Source: Narthecium ossifragum (lineage: Eukaryota; Streptophyta; Magnoliopsida; Dioscoreales; Nartheciaceae). From it: DNA of 64,000 bases. Below are positions 23,101 through 35,639 of this stretch, piece by piece. The notes beneath the pieces were generated by a model, which saw only the letters and a list, made by a program, of their open reading frames with translations, had not been told where the DNA came from and made no database searches. The stretch is taken from contig OY986964.1 of assembly GCA_963920575.1 (NCBI GenBank), forward strand, positions 34,331,825 through 34,395,824, in the 5' to 3' direction. Within the stretch, counting starts at the first letter, position 1. Each line of letters opens with the position of its first letter. A program made the position numbers and the translations under genes.

Positions 23101-26056
23101 CCTATTTTGTACTGGTAGAGAGCATGTGATTTTTTATGAGCTGATCTGACTTTTCAGCCACGTTTTAATGTCTGGTAATAGATACTTGACATCTGGTTAT
23201 CCTTAACTATTCTCTCTGGAGGAATGTGTATTTATTTGCTAATTATATCTCATAGTGGTATACCTTTTGAGTTTGGCTCGATCATTAGGACAGCTTTGTA
23301 TGAGTTCCTTAATTAGGGTTTTGCTTGCATGTTCAAGCCTTGATATAGGCTATACATTACCAATTTTTTAGACTGAATATTGATGCTTCTACTTGATAAG
23401 CCTGCAGAGCTGAAATAATAATGTTGAACCTCGTGAACTCCATTGCTCAGAAATTTGCAATTCTTTCTTTCCATTTTATGGCTATTTTTGTTTTAGTTTC
23501 TTGATGTACTTCAAATTTATGCCTCGGATTAATATAAGCTCAAATCGCAAACAAGCCTTTAAGAGATGCCAAAGGAGCCAAGCTAGCTCAAGCCTTCAAA
23601 AATCTGACAGAATCAGGTCTTCACTCAAGCCATTGAAGTTTTGTGCTTAATCAATGAGCGAGGAAGGGAAGGGGTCAACTCAGAGCATTGACATGTTGAG
23701 TTTTATTTGTTTATTTGAATTGCTAATGACATCATTAAAGTGGAGTGCTTTCTTATGGACTCTTACAGCTTACAATTTCCTTGTTCATTTAATCTTAAGC
23801 AATCACTGTTCCAAATATTTGTAGAGCAGCCATAACAACCTAAGCTTTTATCTTTTTTGATTCGTAGTATGTTATTTGTGTTGCGCACGATTACGATTCA
23901 GAAGGTGTGAAGTATGTGCTTCAACAGTTAGAAGTTCAAGGAGCTTGCAAAACCTGTACTAATGCAATGTTCATTTAAGTAAATGCTGCCATAACTACTT
24001 TGGAAAAATAGCTTGCTGCTTGCATCATCAATTTGTTTGTAAATTGTTATTCATCTCAGCATTTTCATAGTATGCTGCATGGAGGTTTAATTTCCTTTCT
24101 TCTTGCAGAATGTGGCACATGAGTCACTTCGTGAAATGCTGATCTCAAGAGACCTGAAATCAGGTGAATTGTGTAACCACAGAGCTCCACTGGCATATAT
24201 AGATATCAGTCATCAATTTTGAGTATTTAAAATGGCGTTGTGGTCATTGCCATTATGACTGGGAAAATCGGGAGCATGTGCAGTTATAACAGTGGGTGGT
24301 ATTGTTGTTAAACTTAGGAGCATGCACATTTTGTCCAACATATTGGCGTATCAGCATTAAAGAATCCTATGATTTTTAGGCTGTCTGCTTTCTAAAGATT
24401 ATTATATTGCAATGATGCAGAATCTGGCGAGCAGGGCACATATCTTGATCCTTGCACTCCGAAAGGATATTCTGATAGTTTGAGATCTCTGAAGCTCTCT
24501 GCTATTGTTCCCAGTTCAAAGAAGGAACATGATTTCATTGCTCAAGCTAGTGGCAACTTTTCCGAATGTAGATCTGCTGCATCAACGCTTATACAGAAAG
24601 GAAAAGGTCATAAATATTAACGGAATTCCTTGGTTGGCATGTGGCAATATTTTTTGTCTATAAAACTGCAAGCTTTTCATACATGCATCAAATCGCCCTT
24701 GTATAAATTTAAATAGGGTTGAAGTTTTTGGTAGACTGGGGACTGCATGATATGCCTATGACCTTGATATAAAGTCATCTATTGTAGTTGCGTGATAGAA
24801 GTACTATTGTTTGAGTTTTCCTTTGACAATATAAAGTCATCTTGATATTCCTTTGGGTTTCCTTCGACGCTTAAATGTCCTATTGTTTCTCATACCTTCA
24901 AGTGCTTACCTTCTAGGTTTTATGTGCAGATAAGTGTTCATACCAAGAATGTGGTTTGGGATCGACTTTTGTCCCTAAGTTACAAGGGAGGTTCTTAGCA
25001 ACAGAAAATTTCTTTTACACTTCAGAGGTTTGTAAATTTTCTCCTTGGTTCGACTCGGAATTATTCTTTTTGGTTCGACTCGGAAATAGAAGAGGACGGA
25101 AAGTGTTAACTTGATGATTTCTATATGGCTGTCAATTGATGCAAAAAATTCTGGACGGTTGCATTCCAAAAGATTTTGTTACCTAATTTATTGATTTATT
25201 TTATTTCCTTTATTCAATTTCTTCATGCATGCAAATCTAATTTGTTGTGTTCTATTGCTCAGTTCTTTGGGCTGGGTTCACTACCATTTCTTTCTAATCT
25301 GGTCTTGGCTGGGAAACAATTTTGTGAAGAAGATCGGTCAAAGCTTAGAACACGTTATCATAATATGAGCGGGGAAGATTTTTCACGGTACTGCTTTTCT
25401 TCAGCATATATTGTGGCCCTAATGCACGACGGCCTTGGGATTCCTCTAAATGATCAAAGGTTCGGATGATTGACATGATATATTATACATGTATGTGATG
25501 CTTTCTCTTCAATCTGTCAAGAGTTAGTGGCTTTGTAGTACAACACTGAACCTTGCAACGTAGTGTGCTGTGCTAAGTGAACAAGGATTTAATCTAGCCT
25601 AAAATTGCTTCACTCCCATTTTGTCCAACCCTCTGAAAAGTAGAAGAGAGATATCCAATACCAAATCTGTATCTAGGAGAACTGAAAGTTTAGTTGCGCC
25701 ATGGAACATGTGCTAGGACTTTGTTTCTTATTTCGGGTTTAGTATTCAAATGACGGCTCTTCTCAAATGATTGATGCATCTAGTTTGCTTCTTTCCGCAG
25801 GATTCAAGTTGCGAATCAGGTTGATGGCATTTTTCTTGACTGGGCACTGGGAGCTTTTATCATACAGAACTCAACGAGCTCATATTGGATACCTACCGTA
25901 GTCTCTGATCATCTATCCATGCTACTCTCGTTGTTCTTAATCTCTGTTCTTGCAGTTGGGATTGCATGGGCAGTCTCTAGATGGAGGAAACCACAACTGA
26001 AGACCATATACGATTTGGAGAAAGGACACTATATTATAACTCGGGTCAGTCGATGA
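20111..26056 (+). CDS. APY6: Apyrase (GDA1/CD39 nucleoside phosphatase), APY6-like
   Basis: Membrane ecto/endo-apyrase hydrolysing NTPs and NDPs, probably in the endomembrane lumen or cell surface. Eight exons: 20111-20624, 21039-21151, 22806-22913, 24109-24163, 24421-24606, 24930-25027, 25263-25459, 25801-26056. All junctions are GT-AG and phases agree, giving 508 residues. An N-terminal membrane segment lies at about 23-43. Apyrase conserved regions are visible in order: IIIDAGSSGTRIHVYGY, LMATAGMR, YAWVAANYAAGTLGG, IIELGGASAQVTF and FLDWALGAF. A C-terminal membrane segment (SLFLISVLAVGIAWAV) precedes the tail KPQLKTIYDLEKGHYI. Two membrane segments and this tail match Arabidopsis APY6 rather than the single-anchor APY1/2. 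The third intron (22914-24108) and the second (21152-22805) are the longest. No defect seen. Confidence 0.93.
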
Positions 26057-26890
26057 CGTTTGGTGGTGGAAAGATGCTGATTACTGCAGCTGTGGGTGCA
26101 TTCGGGGCCATGTTTGTTTATCGCCATCCTATTCTTTCACATTTTTTTATAGTTATTCTTGGCACGCCTATTGGTCACCGGAGTTAGAGCCAGCTCTCTT
26201 GTACTCGGGCCTCTTGACATTAGGAAGGCCATGTTAAGGTAGCAAAATTATGTATCATTACTTCTAGCATGTTTGGAAGGCAGAGGAGAAACAACAACAA
26301 TTTCTTTCAACATCGATTGCACATTTTTTTTTCATTGTACTGTATGTACGAAAGATCAAAGACGATTGGAAACACAATTTGATGGAATTATAAATGGTTA
26401 ATATGCCTTGAAACAGTCTCTCTATCACAATAGCTGGTGGTGGTGGGAGGGTCTATTGTGTCGGATCGTGTCATGTTTGTATTTTGCAATTTAGGGGTGC
26501 TTAAAATTGTTTCTTGCATATTAGAATCATTTTTCTTAAAATGATAAAATACATGCACTTCTACTGATTCAACAAAGAAGTCAAAACTTGATACCTTCTT
26601 AGAATGCTATTACGCATTTTTGGTTTTGATTTGGTACCTTCTTTTGATAATTTGATACGAACTTTTGTTAATTTGAAAGCACTTTTGATAACTTGACATG
26701 CACTTTAACTCATTTGCTGAAGCAGCATAACTAAAACAAAAGAAAGTGACCGTTAAGTTGTGAAATGCGACCGTTACTGCCTGTGGTTCTCTCGGATGTT
26801 CCCAAGAGCAGTCAGGGGCATTTTAGGGACCTCGCTTTCCATGCCATTAGGCTCAGCTCAGGCGCGCGTCCGTTGCTCTAGGCGTTAAGC
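26057..26890. other. Apyrase 3' flank and intergenic spacer
   Basis: Apyrase 3' UTR, then AT-rich spacer with degenerate ACTTTTGATAA-type repeats at 26580-26710. No gene seen. Confidence 0.5.
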
Positions 26891-27471
26891 GTGTGTTTAT
26901 AAAACCGCGAGCTATACAAACGAGCCCCTCTCTTCTCGTGCTCTCCTCCGTCTCGCAGAGGAAGAAGGAGAGGGAGAGGCAGAGGGGAACGACGAGCAGC
27001 AGCGATCTACAGGTCATCGCATATAGGTATGGCGGGTTTCCATTCCACCTTTATCTTTTGGCTTCTTTCCTAAGATGGAGGAATCACAACGAAATCGGGC
27101 GTCTTTAGGGTTTAGATTATTTGGTTGGGTCCTATCGATGGTTTCTTCTTGTTTTACTAACCTATTCCCGTAGTGAAAGCTGTTGGTTTCTTGTTTTCTT
27201 GTTTTCTCGGAGTCTTTCTTGGGGCTTCTTGGTGGTGATGTTTGTCGATCAGGGCTTCTTTTGTTGATAGGAGTTAAAAATTTCGATTTTAGTCAATTTT
27301 ACTCATAATCGATGAACTTCACCCAATTGCAGCTTTCAAGGAGGTGAATTAAGTTGGTTGTGTTTTTAACAATTGAGCTGGTAGGAGGTGTTGCGGTGGC
27401 CTATAAATCGAAGAAGAGCTATTTGCTGTTGCTTCCCATTTGATATATTAGGTGGGTGAGGACTTGGCGTG
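26891..27471 (+). promoter_or_regulatory. Core promoter and likely spliced 5' leader of RING-CH gene
   Basis: TATAAAA at 26898-26904 precedes a purine-rich leader. A donor-like ACAG|GTCATC at about 27012 and acceptor-like TTGCAG|CTTTC at about 27333 suggest a 5' UTR intron before the ATG at 27472. The splice assignment is tentative. Confidence 0.4.
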
Positions 27472-30400
27472 ATGTATGGCCATGCGATTTTGGATGTAGA
27501 CAGGCTCGCAGTGTCTCGGACTGATGTTGTTGACAGGGAAGAAGAGCCGCTCCTCCAGACAGCAGAGTGCCGCATTTGCCAGGAGGAGGAGCTTGTTAAG
27601 AACCTGGAGAATCCATGTGCTTGTAGTGGCAGTTTGAAGGTCATTACATCTTAAACTCATGTTCCTTACTCTGTGATTCAATATGTATCTCGGTATGTGT
27701 AGAAATTTATTGTTCATTATTGTGCCAAAAAACCTTATTCTCATGCATTGTGAGACCAAAACACTGCACACACACCTGCGTGCATAGAGAGAGAGAGAGA
27801 GAGAGTCCTCTAATAGCCTATGTGGCACCGTGGCTAAATACTGGCAAACATCTTGGAGCAAACACTAGTTAAGCTTTCTTTTTTTGGCTCCCCTATCTGT
27901 TTCTTCTTCCACTTTCCTTCCACACCCCCTTATGTGATGGAACTTTGGATATAAGACATACGATTCATAATTTTTCGATGGAACTGCATACGCTCTCACA
28001 CATATGGCCACATATGCTAGCTCTAATTGACAAGGCATTTTTCCGTTAACGACTAGCATTACTAGTGCTTGTTTTGGAGTCGAGATTAACAAAAATTATA
28101 AGGATGCTTGCTGGATATGATCGTCTGAATCCATAAATCATATCATTTGTTTCTTTCCTTTCTGATATTTGCATTTGATGTTTATTTACATGAGAGATGC
28201 CATATTTTTCTTTCCTCAGCTTTTCTTCAAGGGATTTCAGACATCTAGGAAAGTCGTTTGATGGAGAAGCCAGACATCGTCTTGTCTTTGGATTGATACT
28301 GTTGTATTGCTATGGAAGTAGTAATTTGTTGATATGATGTCCATTTGTTCTTGGTACCAGGCCAACATGAATATTCACTTTCTGGATTTTCGACCCATGA
28401 CCTTTTTGTATGCTTTTATTAAATTAGGCTCATGGTCTTGTATGTGGAATCAGGTTATCTTTACGTGAATTAATTGTAATAATTTGCTGCAATGAGGCTG
28501 TGTAGTATTTGGCAGCATATTTGACGATTAAATGGGATGTTAATATTCTTTCTTTCTTTTTTGGGAGTTTCACTTGTATATACATTGTTTACATTTGCTT
28601 TTCTTTTACCAATATGCAGTATGCTCACAGGGTATGTGTGCAGCGCTGGTGCAATGAGAAAGGAGATATAACTTGCGAAATTTGCCATGAGGTGATTTGT
28701 GATATTTATTGCTTCCCTCTTCTGCTGTTGTTTGTGTACATATAAGGCATTGGAGGGCTTATGCTGATTTATGTTGTTTCCTGGACATTTTTTCATCTCC
28801 TTTCCTTACACCCGAACAGAGATGCATGTTTAATGTGGGGACTGGGTTTTGTTTTTTATATATTTATTTGAACCACTACCTTAAGCAATTTTCTACTGTG
28901 ATGTTTCTTCTAATGAATTGAAAATGCTATAAGGAGGTTCATAGTTTATTTGACAGTGATTGCTCAACGCATTACATGATGAATATCCCTTGATCGCGGC
29001 ACTGGCAACACAATGCCCACCTTATTGCTTAACACCTCTGTACTGATGCATCTCAGGAGTGGACTAACTTTAACTGACTTTGTATGGTTGTTAAGAGCAC
29101 ATTGTTATTCTTGTGCAATGGTTTGTGTCTGATTAGATTTGTTCATGATGCATTGATGTGTTAAACCAGTCTATAGTTGACATAAACATGCAGATTGCAT
29201 TTTGTAGTTGTGTAAGCAGAGTGGGACGGCAGGCTTGATTCCTATTGTAACTTGGCTCCCTTATTTTTGGGTGTTTTTAGCAGATCATTATTTTTGTTGC
29301 TTTGTTTGGCAGATACTTTGTATCTTTTATCTGCTATATATATATATGTCATTTTAACTTTAATCAACAGAATGTAAATGGTCAATTTCCTGGTTTGCAG
29401 TCATTCAAGCCTGGGTATACTGCACCTTCCCGAGCTCATCCTCATGAGACTTCTGTTAATATCAGGTCAATTTTGCATGTTTGATCTTGTCGAAAGATTA
29501 GAATGAATGTTTTTTTTTTTTGAAATAGTGCTTTTACTATCTGGTAATTCTTGTCCATGTGGAATGTTTTCAATCGATTTTTGTATCACATGTAGAGTCC
29601 CAGTAGATTAAGCTCTATCTGATTGTTGTTCCGCTTGAGTTGCAGTGAGGCATGGACAATTACAGGTAACCCACAAGATCTGTATGATCCCCGGCTTCTT
29701 GCCGTGGCAGCAGCACAACATCACTTTCTTGAAGCTGAGTATGATGAGTTTGCTGCTACCAATGCAAGTGGCGCTGCATTTTTCCGCTTGGCTGCTCTGA
29801 TTGTGAGCTCTTAGGCCCTTACAATTAAAGGGATTTAAAATTGGCTTTTATTTCTAAAGATTGGAAACTTTTGTATATTAACTGTTCTATGAAAAGAGGA
29901 AATTAACATTTCCATGTCTGTAAAATGACTAGTAGGAAGGATGTAAATTTAAGCTGATATATTTATTATGTGGCTTGAATAACTTTCTAAACCCATTGAC
30001 CAATGCTATAAGATCTTTTGGATGGGATATTACAGTTGGCAATTTCTTTGTTTCAAGTTAGTTGGGACGTCATAATGTTTGGTGAGATTCTGTTTATCTT
30101 GAGTTCTGTTTACATAGGAAACGTATGCTGGCTTTTGATTTTTTCGCTGCTATTTAACTCACGTCATATGTATTAGAGTTCTCCATTGAGAATACTTTTT
30201 TGCCAATTAAGTGATTTGCAGCATTATGGGTGCAAGAAATTCCCATCATTCTAGTAAACCCGCGTTAAGGATAAGAATAGGAGAATTTCGATCATGAATT
30301 TGCCCATTTAAACTCATTTTTGAGTCAGTTCTAACATCAGGATAATTTATGTCCACTTGCATCTTCTCTGGTCTTTATTTGAATTTTGAGTTTCCTGAGT

Positions 30401-32241
30401 TTTCTTTCATTTGGTGCATTTTGCGAATTACATGGTTGATGGTGAGTTTTTTGGATTTGGATTTTTGGTGCTAATATAAGTGTCAACTTTGTTGCAATCG
30501 TGTCACGAGCCTCTCTTTCTTCTTTGTTCTAGTTAATGGCCCTTCTGCTGTTGAAGCATGTAGTGACAATCCCTGAAGGTGATGAAGATGATGATGCGAA
30601 TACTTTTCTCTCTGTAAGTACTAGTGCAAAGTAATTATGTTGTTTTAGTTTTACCTTTTTTGTTTACTTTGTGATTTTATGGAAAAAAAGCTTTTCCTGT
30701 TGCGGCTTGCTGGGTTTCTATTACCATGCTACATCATGATTTGGGCGATAAGTATATTGCAAGGAATGAGGGAAAGACAGGTAATCTCTCAGAGAATATT
30801 CAATCTTTAGGTAATTTATTTATGTTTTCCTTTTCTCTGATTGCTACACGAGTAATAATGATTTAGTTCCTAGTCAATGCTTACATGAAAGTTCTATCTG
30901 TCTTTCCCATGACATTTTTGTTTGATGTGGTACATTTACAATAACCAAAATTGCAAGCTGTGCTGATAAGATAATTTATCTGTAAACGTCTGTCATTACA
31001 TCGCACCGACAGAACACACAATGTAGACATCTAAACAAGCCAACTTTTTAGAAGATATATTGGAAAGTTCTATTTATTTAGGTGCCAGTGTTATGTATAT
31101 GGATGGCAGTAGATCATATAAGGAAAAACTATCATTGAGCAAGAATATGCAGACATGTATTCCCAGTGTGAGTACAAGCATTGAGATTCACTTTTAAATA
31201 CATAATCAGCATGTGTACAGTCATGGATTGTCGTGCCACTTGCACACTCCATGGTCTATCCCAACTGGCTCAGCTATGTAGACAATGATCCCCTATATTC
31301 TACATAATCGTAAATTGGTAGCATTACCCATTCCTTTAGTGGTAGCATTACCCATTCCTTTAGTGGTAGCATTATTTTCCTTTTGTTGTTTCAACATGAT
31401 TGAAATTTGGTGCACGTGTATTACCCGGATAAGCTGGTTGAAATCCGTTTATATTCTCTACTTGCTATCGATCTAGCATCAATTGTCTGCATCATTCGCA
31501 TAAGTTTGTTTTGGCATTGACGTTGTTTCATACTACAGTACATTTCGATGTAGAGCATGAGCTTAGGTCATTTCATACTCTCATGGAGGGGCCAATATTT
31601 TAGAGTATGAGTAAGAGTCTGTAGATAATGAAACATAAGGGGATGTTCTCTTTCTTCGAGCTGTGAAATTTTATTATTTGCATTTCATTTGGTTGTCCAG
31701 TACTTTTAGTGAAAACTTCTTCACCTTCCTTGATCTACCGCATTTGATCCTATCCTTCAAGCTATCTTTTACAGCTAAATTTTGTAAAATCATCTTTAGA
31801 GGGTTGAAAACTCGAAGAAAATAGTTTGCTATTTTGTTTGTCTTCTCCCAGTGTTCTCCAAAACGAAAAGCTGTGTTATATCTTCCAAGTGATTCAAAAC
31901 ATTGACTTATTGAGCCATCTGGTCCCTATCATTCCAGTCGAAGGATCTGGAAACTAGCTCACTCTAGTAAGGTTGTTTTCTCGAAGAAAAGATAAGTATG
32001 CAACACTCTGCTCTTTCAGTCTAAGTTGAGACTGGCCAAAGCAGCTGCAACGGAATTTATTTATTTATTGTTTCTTCATGTAGTAGCAAGTCTTTGAAGA
32101 AAGTAATCTTGTGCTTTACTTAATGACCATGTACTCGCTCTTCAAATTATTTTGTCCTCAGTCCTATGCCATGTTGTTTCTGTTGATGAGCAGGAGGCAA
32201 CATCTGCTTTGGTTGCCACCCATACTGCAGCCCGGGCATAG
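27472..32241 (+). CDS. RING-CH (MARCH-like) membrane E3 ubiquitin ligase
   Basis: Seven exons, 27472-27639, 28620-28691, 29401-29465, 29646-29802, 30533-30613, 30691-30780 and 32194-32241, keep frame and give 226 residues. The C4HC3 RING-CH domain spans 33-78: C33RIC36, C49AC51, H59RVC62, C75EIC78, which binds two zincs and recruits E2. The conserved plant block FKPGYTAP follows, then WTITGNPQDLYDPRLLAVAA. Two membrane segments are at about 146-165 (FRLAALILMALLLLKHVV) and 183-205 (FLLRLAGFLLPCYIMIWAIS). It ends EATSALVATHTAARA; relatives usually run some 40-60 residues further, so the end is short or an alternative last exon is missed. The first ATG gives MYGHAILDVDRL, the family's usual LDVDRL-like start. 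Intron 6 contains a small tandem repeat. Targets unknown. Confidence 0.85.
31317..31376. repeat. 24 bp tandem repeat, about 2.5 copies, in RING-CH intron
   Basis: GGTAGCATTACCCATTCCTT plus TAGT, repeated at 31317, 31341 and partly 31365. Confidence 0.9.
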
Positions 32242-32893
32242 CGGCTCGCAGTTTCCCATAGTGCCTCAGGCGTGGCCGACTCTGAATCAAGAATCACACC
32301 AAATATCCACTGCAAGGGTGCAGGCACATGTCTAGACAACCTGGATTTGTGGTACACAAGGCTTTTAAACTGGTTCAGGAAGAAGTGGAGTCGAAGCCAC
32401 CTGTGCTGCTATCCTAGTGACCTTTTCTCTTTTTCCTTGTCAATCTTGTTTTTTTTGTCTCAAACAGCTCTTAACATCTTCTTTTTTTAATATAAGTTGA
32501 GCCTAAAGGCTAGGCGACAGCTCTTGACATCAATGTAGATATGCTGCCGGACGTCTTGAGCTTTTGACTGAAAGAAGGAAGAGAATTATATAGTGAAAGA
32601 GTACCTTTCTGTTTTTTACTGTCAATAGTGGTGTGACAATATATTCTGACCCAATATTGCCTGTGGCAGCTAATAAATTTGTCGCTTAGAAATTGCAATT
32701 ACATTGGAACAAGCAATATGAACTATGCAGGCAGATACATGAATTTGTTCTCAAGGCAGTTTGTGCACCATGTATCGCACTCTTCTTTCAAAATCCTCCC
32801 TTCTATATATGCACAATGTTGTAAAAAATGTTCAGAAAGTCACAATGGAGAGTATCAGTGTATAGAGTTACAGGTACAAGAGCCAAGACAATG
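32242..32893. other. 3' flank between convergent RING-CH and OTP87-like genes
   Basis: Holds both 3' ends. At about 32482-32512 a run of T is followed by AGTTGAGCCTAAAGGCTAG, which resembles the 3' terminus of the LINE at 60890 (AGTTGAGTCCGAGGGCTAG). It could be a small LINE 3' footprint; too short to be sure. Confidence 0.35.
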
Positions 32894-35443
32894 TTATACA
32901 GTACTCCATCCTGGTTCCTTCTTCATGCCAGCACTGCTCATTGACCTTCTGATCTTGGCAACTTCTTGCCAATCACCCACATCGGCAGAGATGTTTGACA
33001 TAGAGATGTAAGCCCCAGAGTCGGAAGGATGGATCTCAAGAAGCTTCTTTGCCGCCACTTTTCCCAGCTCAGGTTCACCATGTACTCTGCAAGCAGCGAG
33101 CAGAGTGCTCCATACTAGTGAATCTGGCTTTACAGGCATCTTATTAATGAAGTCTGCAGCCTCTTCAAGCTTCCCGGACCGACCAAGTAAATCAACAACA
33201 CAGGCGTAGTGGTGCAATTGTGGTTCAATCCCATACTCGCTGCTCATAGAATTAAAAAGGTGAAAGCCTTCATCTACCAAACCATTACGGCTGCATGCGG
33301 ATAGAATACCTACTAATGTCACAGAATCTGGTTCTATGCCACTCTCTTTCATCAGTTTGAAGATCTTTACAGCTTCCATACCTCTTCCATGCTGAGCATA
33401 ACCATCGATCATAGCGGTCCATGTAATCAAGTCCGGTCTTCCTACTTCATCAAACACACTCTGTGAATCAGCAATGCTTCCACATCTTGAGTACATGGTC
33501 ACTAACACACTGCTCACAGAAGGATCGGCTTTTAAGCCTTCTTTGATGACCTGAGCATGTAATTGCTTACCCAAACTTGGTCTCAGTAAGATTGCACATG
33601 CCCCGATAGCCGACAAACTGGTAAATTCATTGATTTTAAAACCATTCGTCAACATTGTATGAAATTCAGAGAGGGCATCATCATAAAATCCATTACTGGC
33701 ATAGCCTGAGACCAAGGAAGACCAGATGACCTCATCCTTTTGAAGAGTTCCACCAAATACTCTCCTCGCAGATGGTAGATATTTGCATCTCGAATACATG
33801 GTTACAAGAGCACCACAAATCAGACTCTCATTTTCTAGTCCAACACGAAAAGCATGTGCATGAACTTCCTTTCCCTTTCTTAAGTACTCTGGAGCAAAAC
33901 ATGCTGTAAGAACAGAGGACAGAGCTTTCTCATCAGGATTGATATCTTCTAGTATCATTTCTCGAAATAATTGAAAAGCCTCATCCACGCGACCATGCTC
34001 GGCAAATCCAGCAATCATCGAGGACCATGCAGCTCGATCCCTCTCAGGCAATCGACTAAAGATTTCGAAACTGTCCTCTATACAATCACATTTAGAGTAC
34101 ATAGTGAAAAGTGCACAGCTTACCATAACATTAGGAACCAGCCCAGACTTGAGAGCATACGAATGTATCTGCCTTCCCAAATCTATACTGCCCACAATGC
34201 TCAAAACACTAGAGGTACAAAAAAGGTCGATATTCAGGCCTTTCTGAAACATCCTCTGATACAGTTTGATGGATTTGTTTGCGCACTGCTTTCTTGCAAG
34301 GCCCGAGATCATAGCCGACCAAGTACCTGGATTCTCCACTGCACACATACCCATTTCCTCGAATATCTTTTCGGACATGTCAACATTCCCAATGTTTGCA
34401 TAAGTGCTGATCAGAGAATTCTTCACCACAACATCCTCCAGAAGCCCATTCTTGAGAATCCAACCATGTAATTGGGTAGTTGCAATGTCTACCAAACATT
34501 TAGAGCAGGTGACAAGCACACTGGTGATAGTGAACTTGTTAACATCCTCACCAACTCTTATCATGTCTCTGAAAATTTCCAATGCGGGAGCTACCTCATC
34601 ATTCTGGGCAAAACCAGAAATAACTGCTGTCCAAGCCACCTCATTGCGAGACGGCATCAACAAGAAATTTCTCATAGCTGCATCCATGTCGCCACATTTA
34701 CCGTAAAAATCAACAGTGGCAGTCCCCACTACAATGTTATCCTCAGCGCCGCATTTAACCACCCACCCATGGATTGCCCTACCAAAATCAAGCGCCCCAG
34801 CCGCCGCACAAGCACTTAAAGCACTAGCGAAAGCAAAGTCATCTGGCATGCAAACCCCTTCAACCATCTTGCAGAAAAGGTCCAAAGCCATCGAACTCTC
34901 GCCATTTCGAACTGCCCCAGCAATCACAGCATTCCAAGAGACCACATTGTCCGAATCGTTCTCCCAGAACAATCTTAACGCATCAGAAAAGCTACCAACT
35001 TTAGCATACAAATTAAACAATCCAACGAAGACATGCCCATCAGAGATATACCCATTTCTCAGAACAAGAGAATAAACCTGCTCGCCAAATTGGAAGTCCT
35101 GCAGCGCGACACAAGCCGAGAGCACGCCGCCTAAGGTAAAGTGGTTGGGATCGAAGCCGAGAGCGAGCACGTCGCGGAAGGCTCTCAGCGAACGGAGGAA
35201 CTGAGAGGTCTGGTTGTGGCATGATATGACGAGGTTCCAAGAGAAAAGGTTCGGGTGAGGTATATCGCCGAGCACGGCGAGGGCAGCGTCCGGGGAGCCG
35301 GAGGTGAAGTGGGAGAGGGCGAGGCGGTTGGCCTCGTTGATGTTGGAGTAGAGAGGAGGAGGGGTTGGAGGGATGGAGAAGAGAGGTGGTTGCTGTGATG
35401 GGAAAGGAAGGTGGCGGCGGAGGAGAAGAGGTCTCCATCTCAT
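32894..35443 (-). CDS. OTP87: E-class PPR protein, OTP87-like organelle RNA-editing factor
   Basis: Intronless, 849 residues, with about 20 PLS-type PPR motifs from about residue 35 to 790 (for example HVFVGLFNLYAKVGSFSDAL, NVMVSCALFTMYSKCDCIED and SVSSVLVTMYSRCGSIADSQ). It ends with an E-type tail, ELGKVAAKKLLEIHPSDSGA...KKEPGWSTV, and has no DYW domain, so editing would need a DYW partner in trans. Repeat order and the tail resemble Arabidopsis OTP87 (At1g74600), which edits mitochondrial nad7 and atp1; orthology is inferred from memory. The Arg/Leu-rich, acid-poor N-terminus (MRWRPLLLRRHLPF) fits a mitochondrial presequence. It is transcribed towards the RING-CH gene. No frame break seen. 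Confidence 0.87.
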   Translation of the reverse strand: MRWRPLLLRRHLPFPSQQPPLFSIPPTPPPLYSNINEANRLALSHFTSGSPDAALAVLGDIPHPNLFSWNLVISCHNQTSQFLRSLRAFRDVLALGFDPNHFTLGGVLSACVALQDFQFGEQVYSLVLRNGYISDGHVFVGLFNLYAKVGSFSDALRLFWENDSDNVVSWNAVIAGAVRNGESSMALDLFCKMVEGVCMPDDFAFASALSACAAAGALDFGRAIHGWVVKCGAEDNIVVGTATVDFYGKCGDMDAAMRNFLLMPSRNEVAWTAVISGFAQNDEVAPALEIFRDMIRVGEDVNKFTITSVLVTCSKCLVDIATTQLHGWILKNGLLEDVVVKNSLISTYANIGNVDMSEKIFEEMGMCAVENPGTWSAMISGLARKQCANKSIKLYQRMFQKGLNIDLFCTSSVLSIVGSIDLGRQIHSYALKSGLVPNVMVSCALFTMYSKCDCIEDSFEIFSRLPERDRAAWSSMIAGFAEHGRVDEAFQLFREMILEDINPDEKALSSVLTACFAPEYLRKGKEVHAHAFRVGLENESLICGALVTMYSRCKYLPSARRVFGGTLQKDEVIWSSLVSGYASNGFYDDALSEFHTMLTNGFKINEFTSLSAIGACAILLRPSLGKQLHAQVIKEGLKADPSVSSVLVTMYSRCGSIADSQSVFDEVGRPDLITWTAMIDGYAQHGRGMEAVKIFKLMKESGIEPDSVTLVGILSACSRNGLVDEGFHLFNSMSSEYGIEPQLHHYACVVDLLGRSGKLEEAADFINKMPVKPDSLVWSTLLAACRVHGEPELGKVAAKKLLEIHPSDSGAYISMSNISADVGDWQEVAKIRRSMSSAGMKKEPGWSTV

Positions 35444-35639
35444 CTCTCAGGCTCATCTCACATCGTTTGAAACAGTGGGGAGGCAAATTAGTGCCAACTG
35501 CACATGAATATGCTACGAAACTAGCAACTGTTAATGGGTATTTCTGAAAAAAAATTACTGGACAATAGCCACATTATTTTGTCAATAGATTAGCCAAAGC
35601 ATAAGATTTGTCTACATGGCAACGTGGCACATGTCCTCC
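35444..35639. promoter_or_regulatory. Upstream region of OTP87-like gene
   Basis: Short region 5' of the PPR ATG (minus strand). No unmistakable TATA box. It ends against the fold-back element. Confidence 0.3.
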
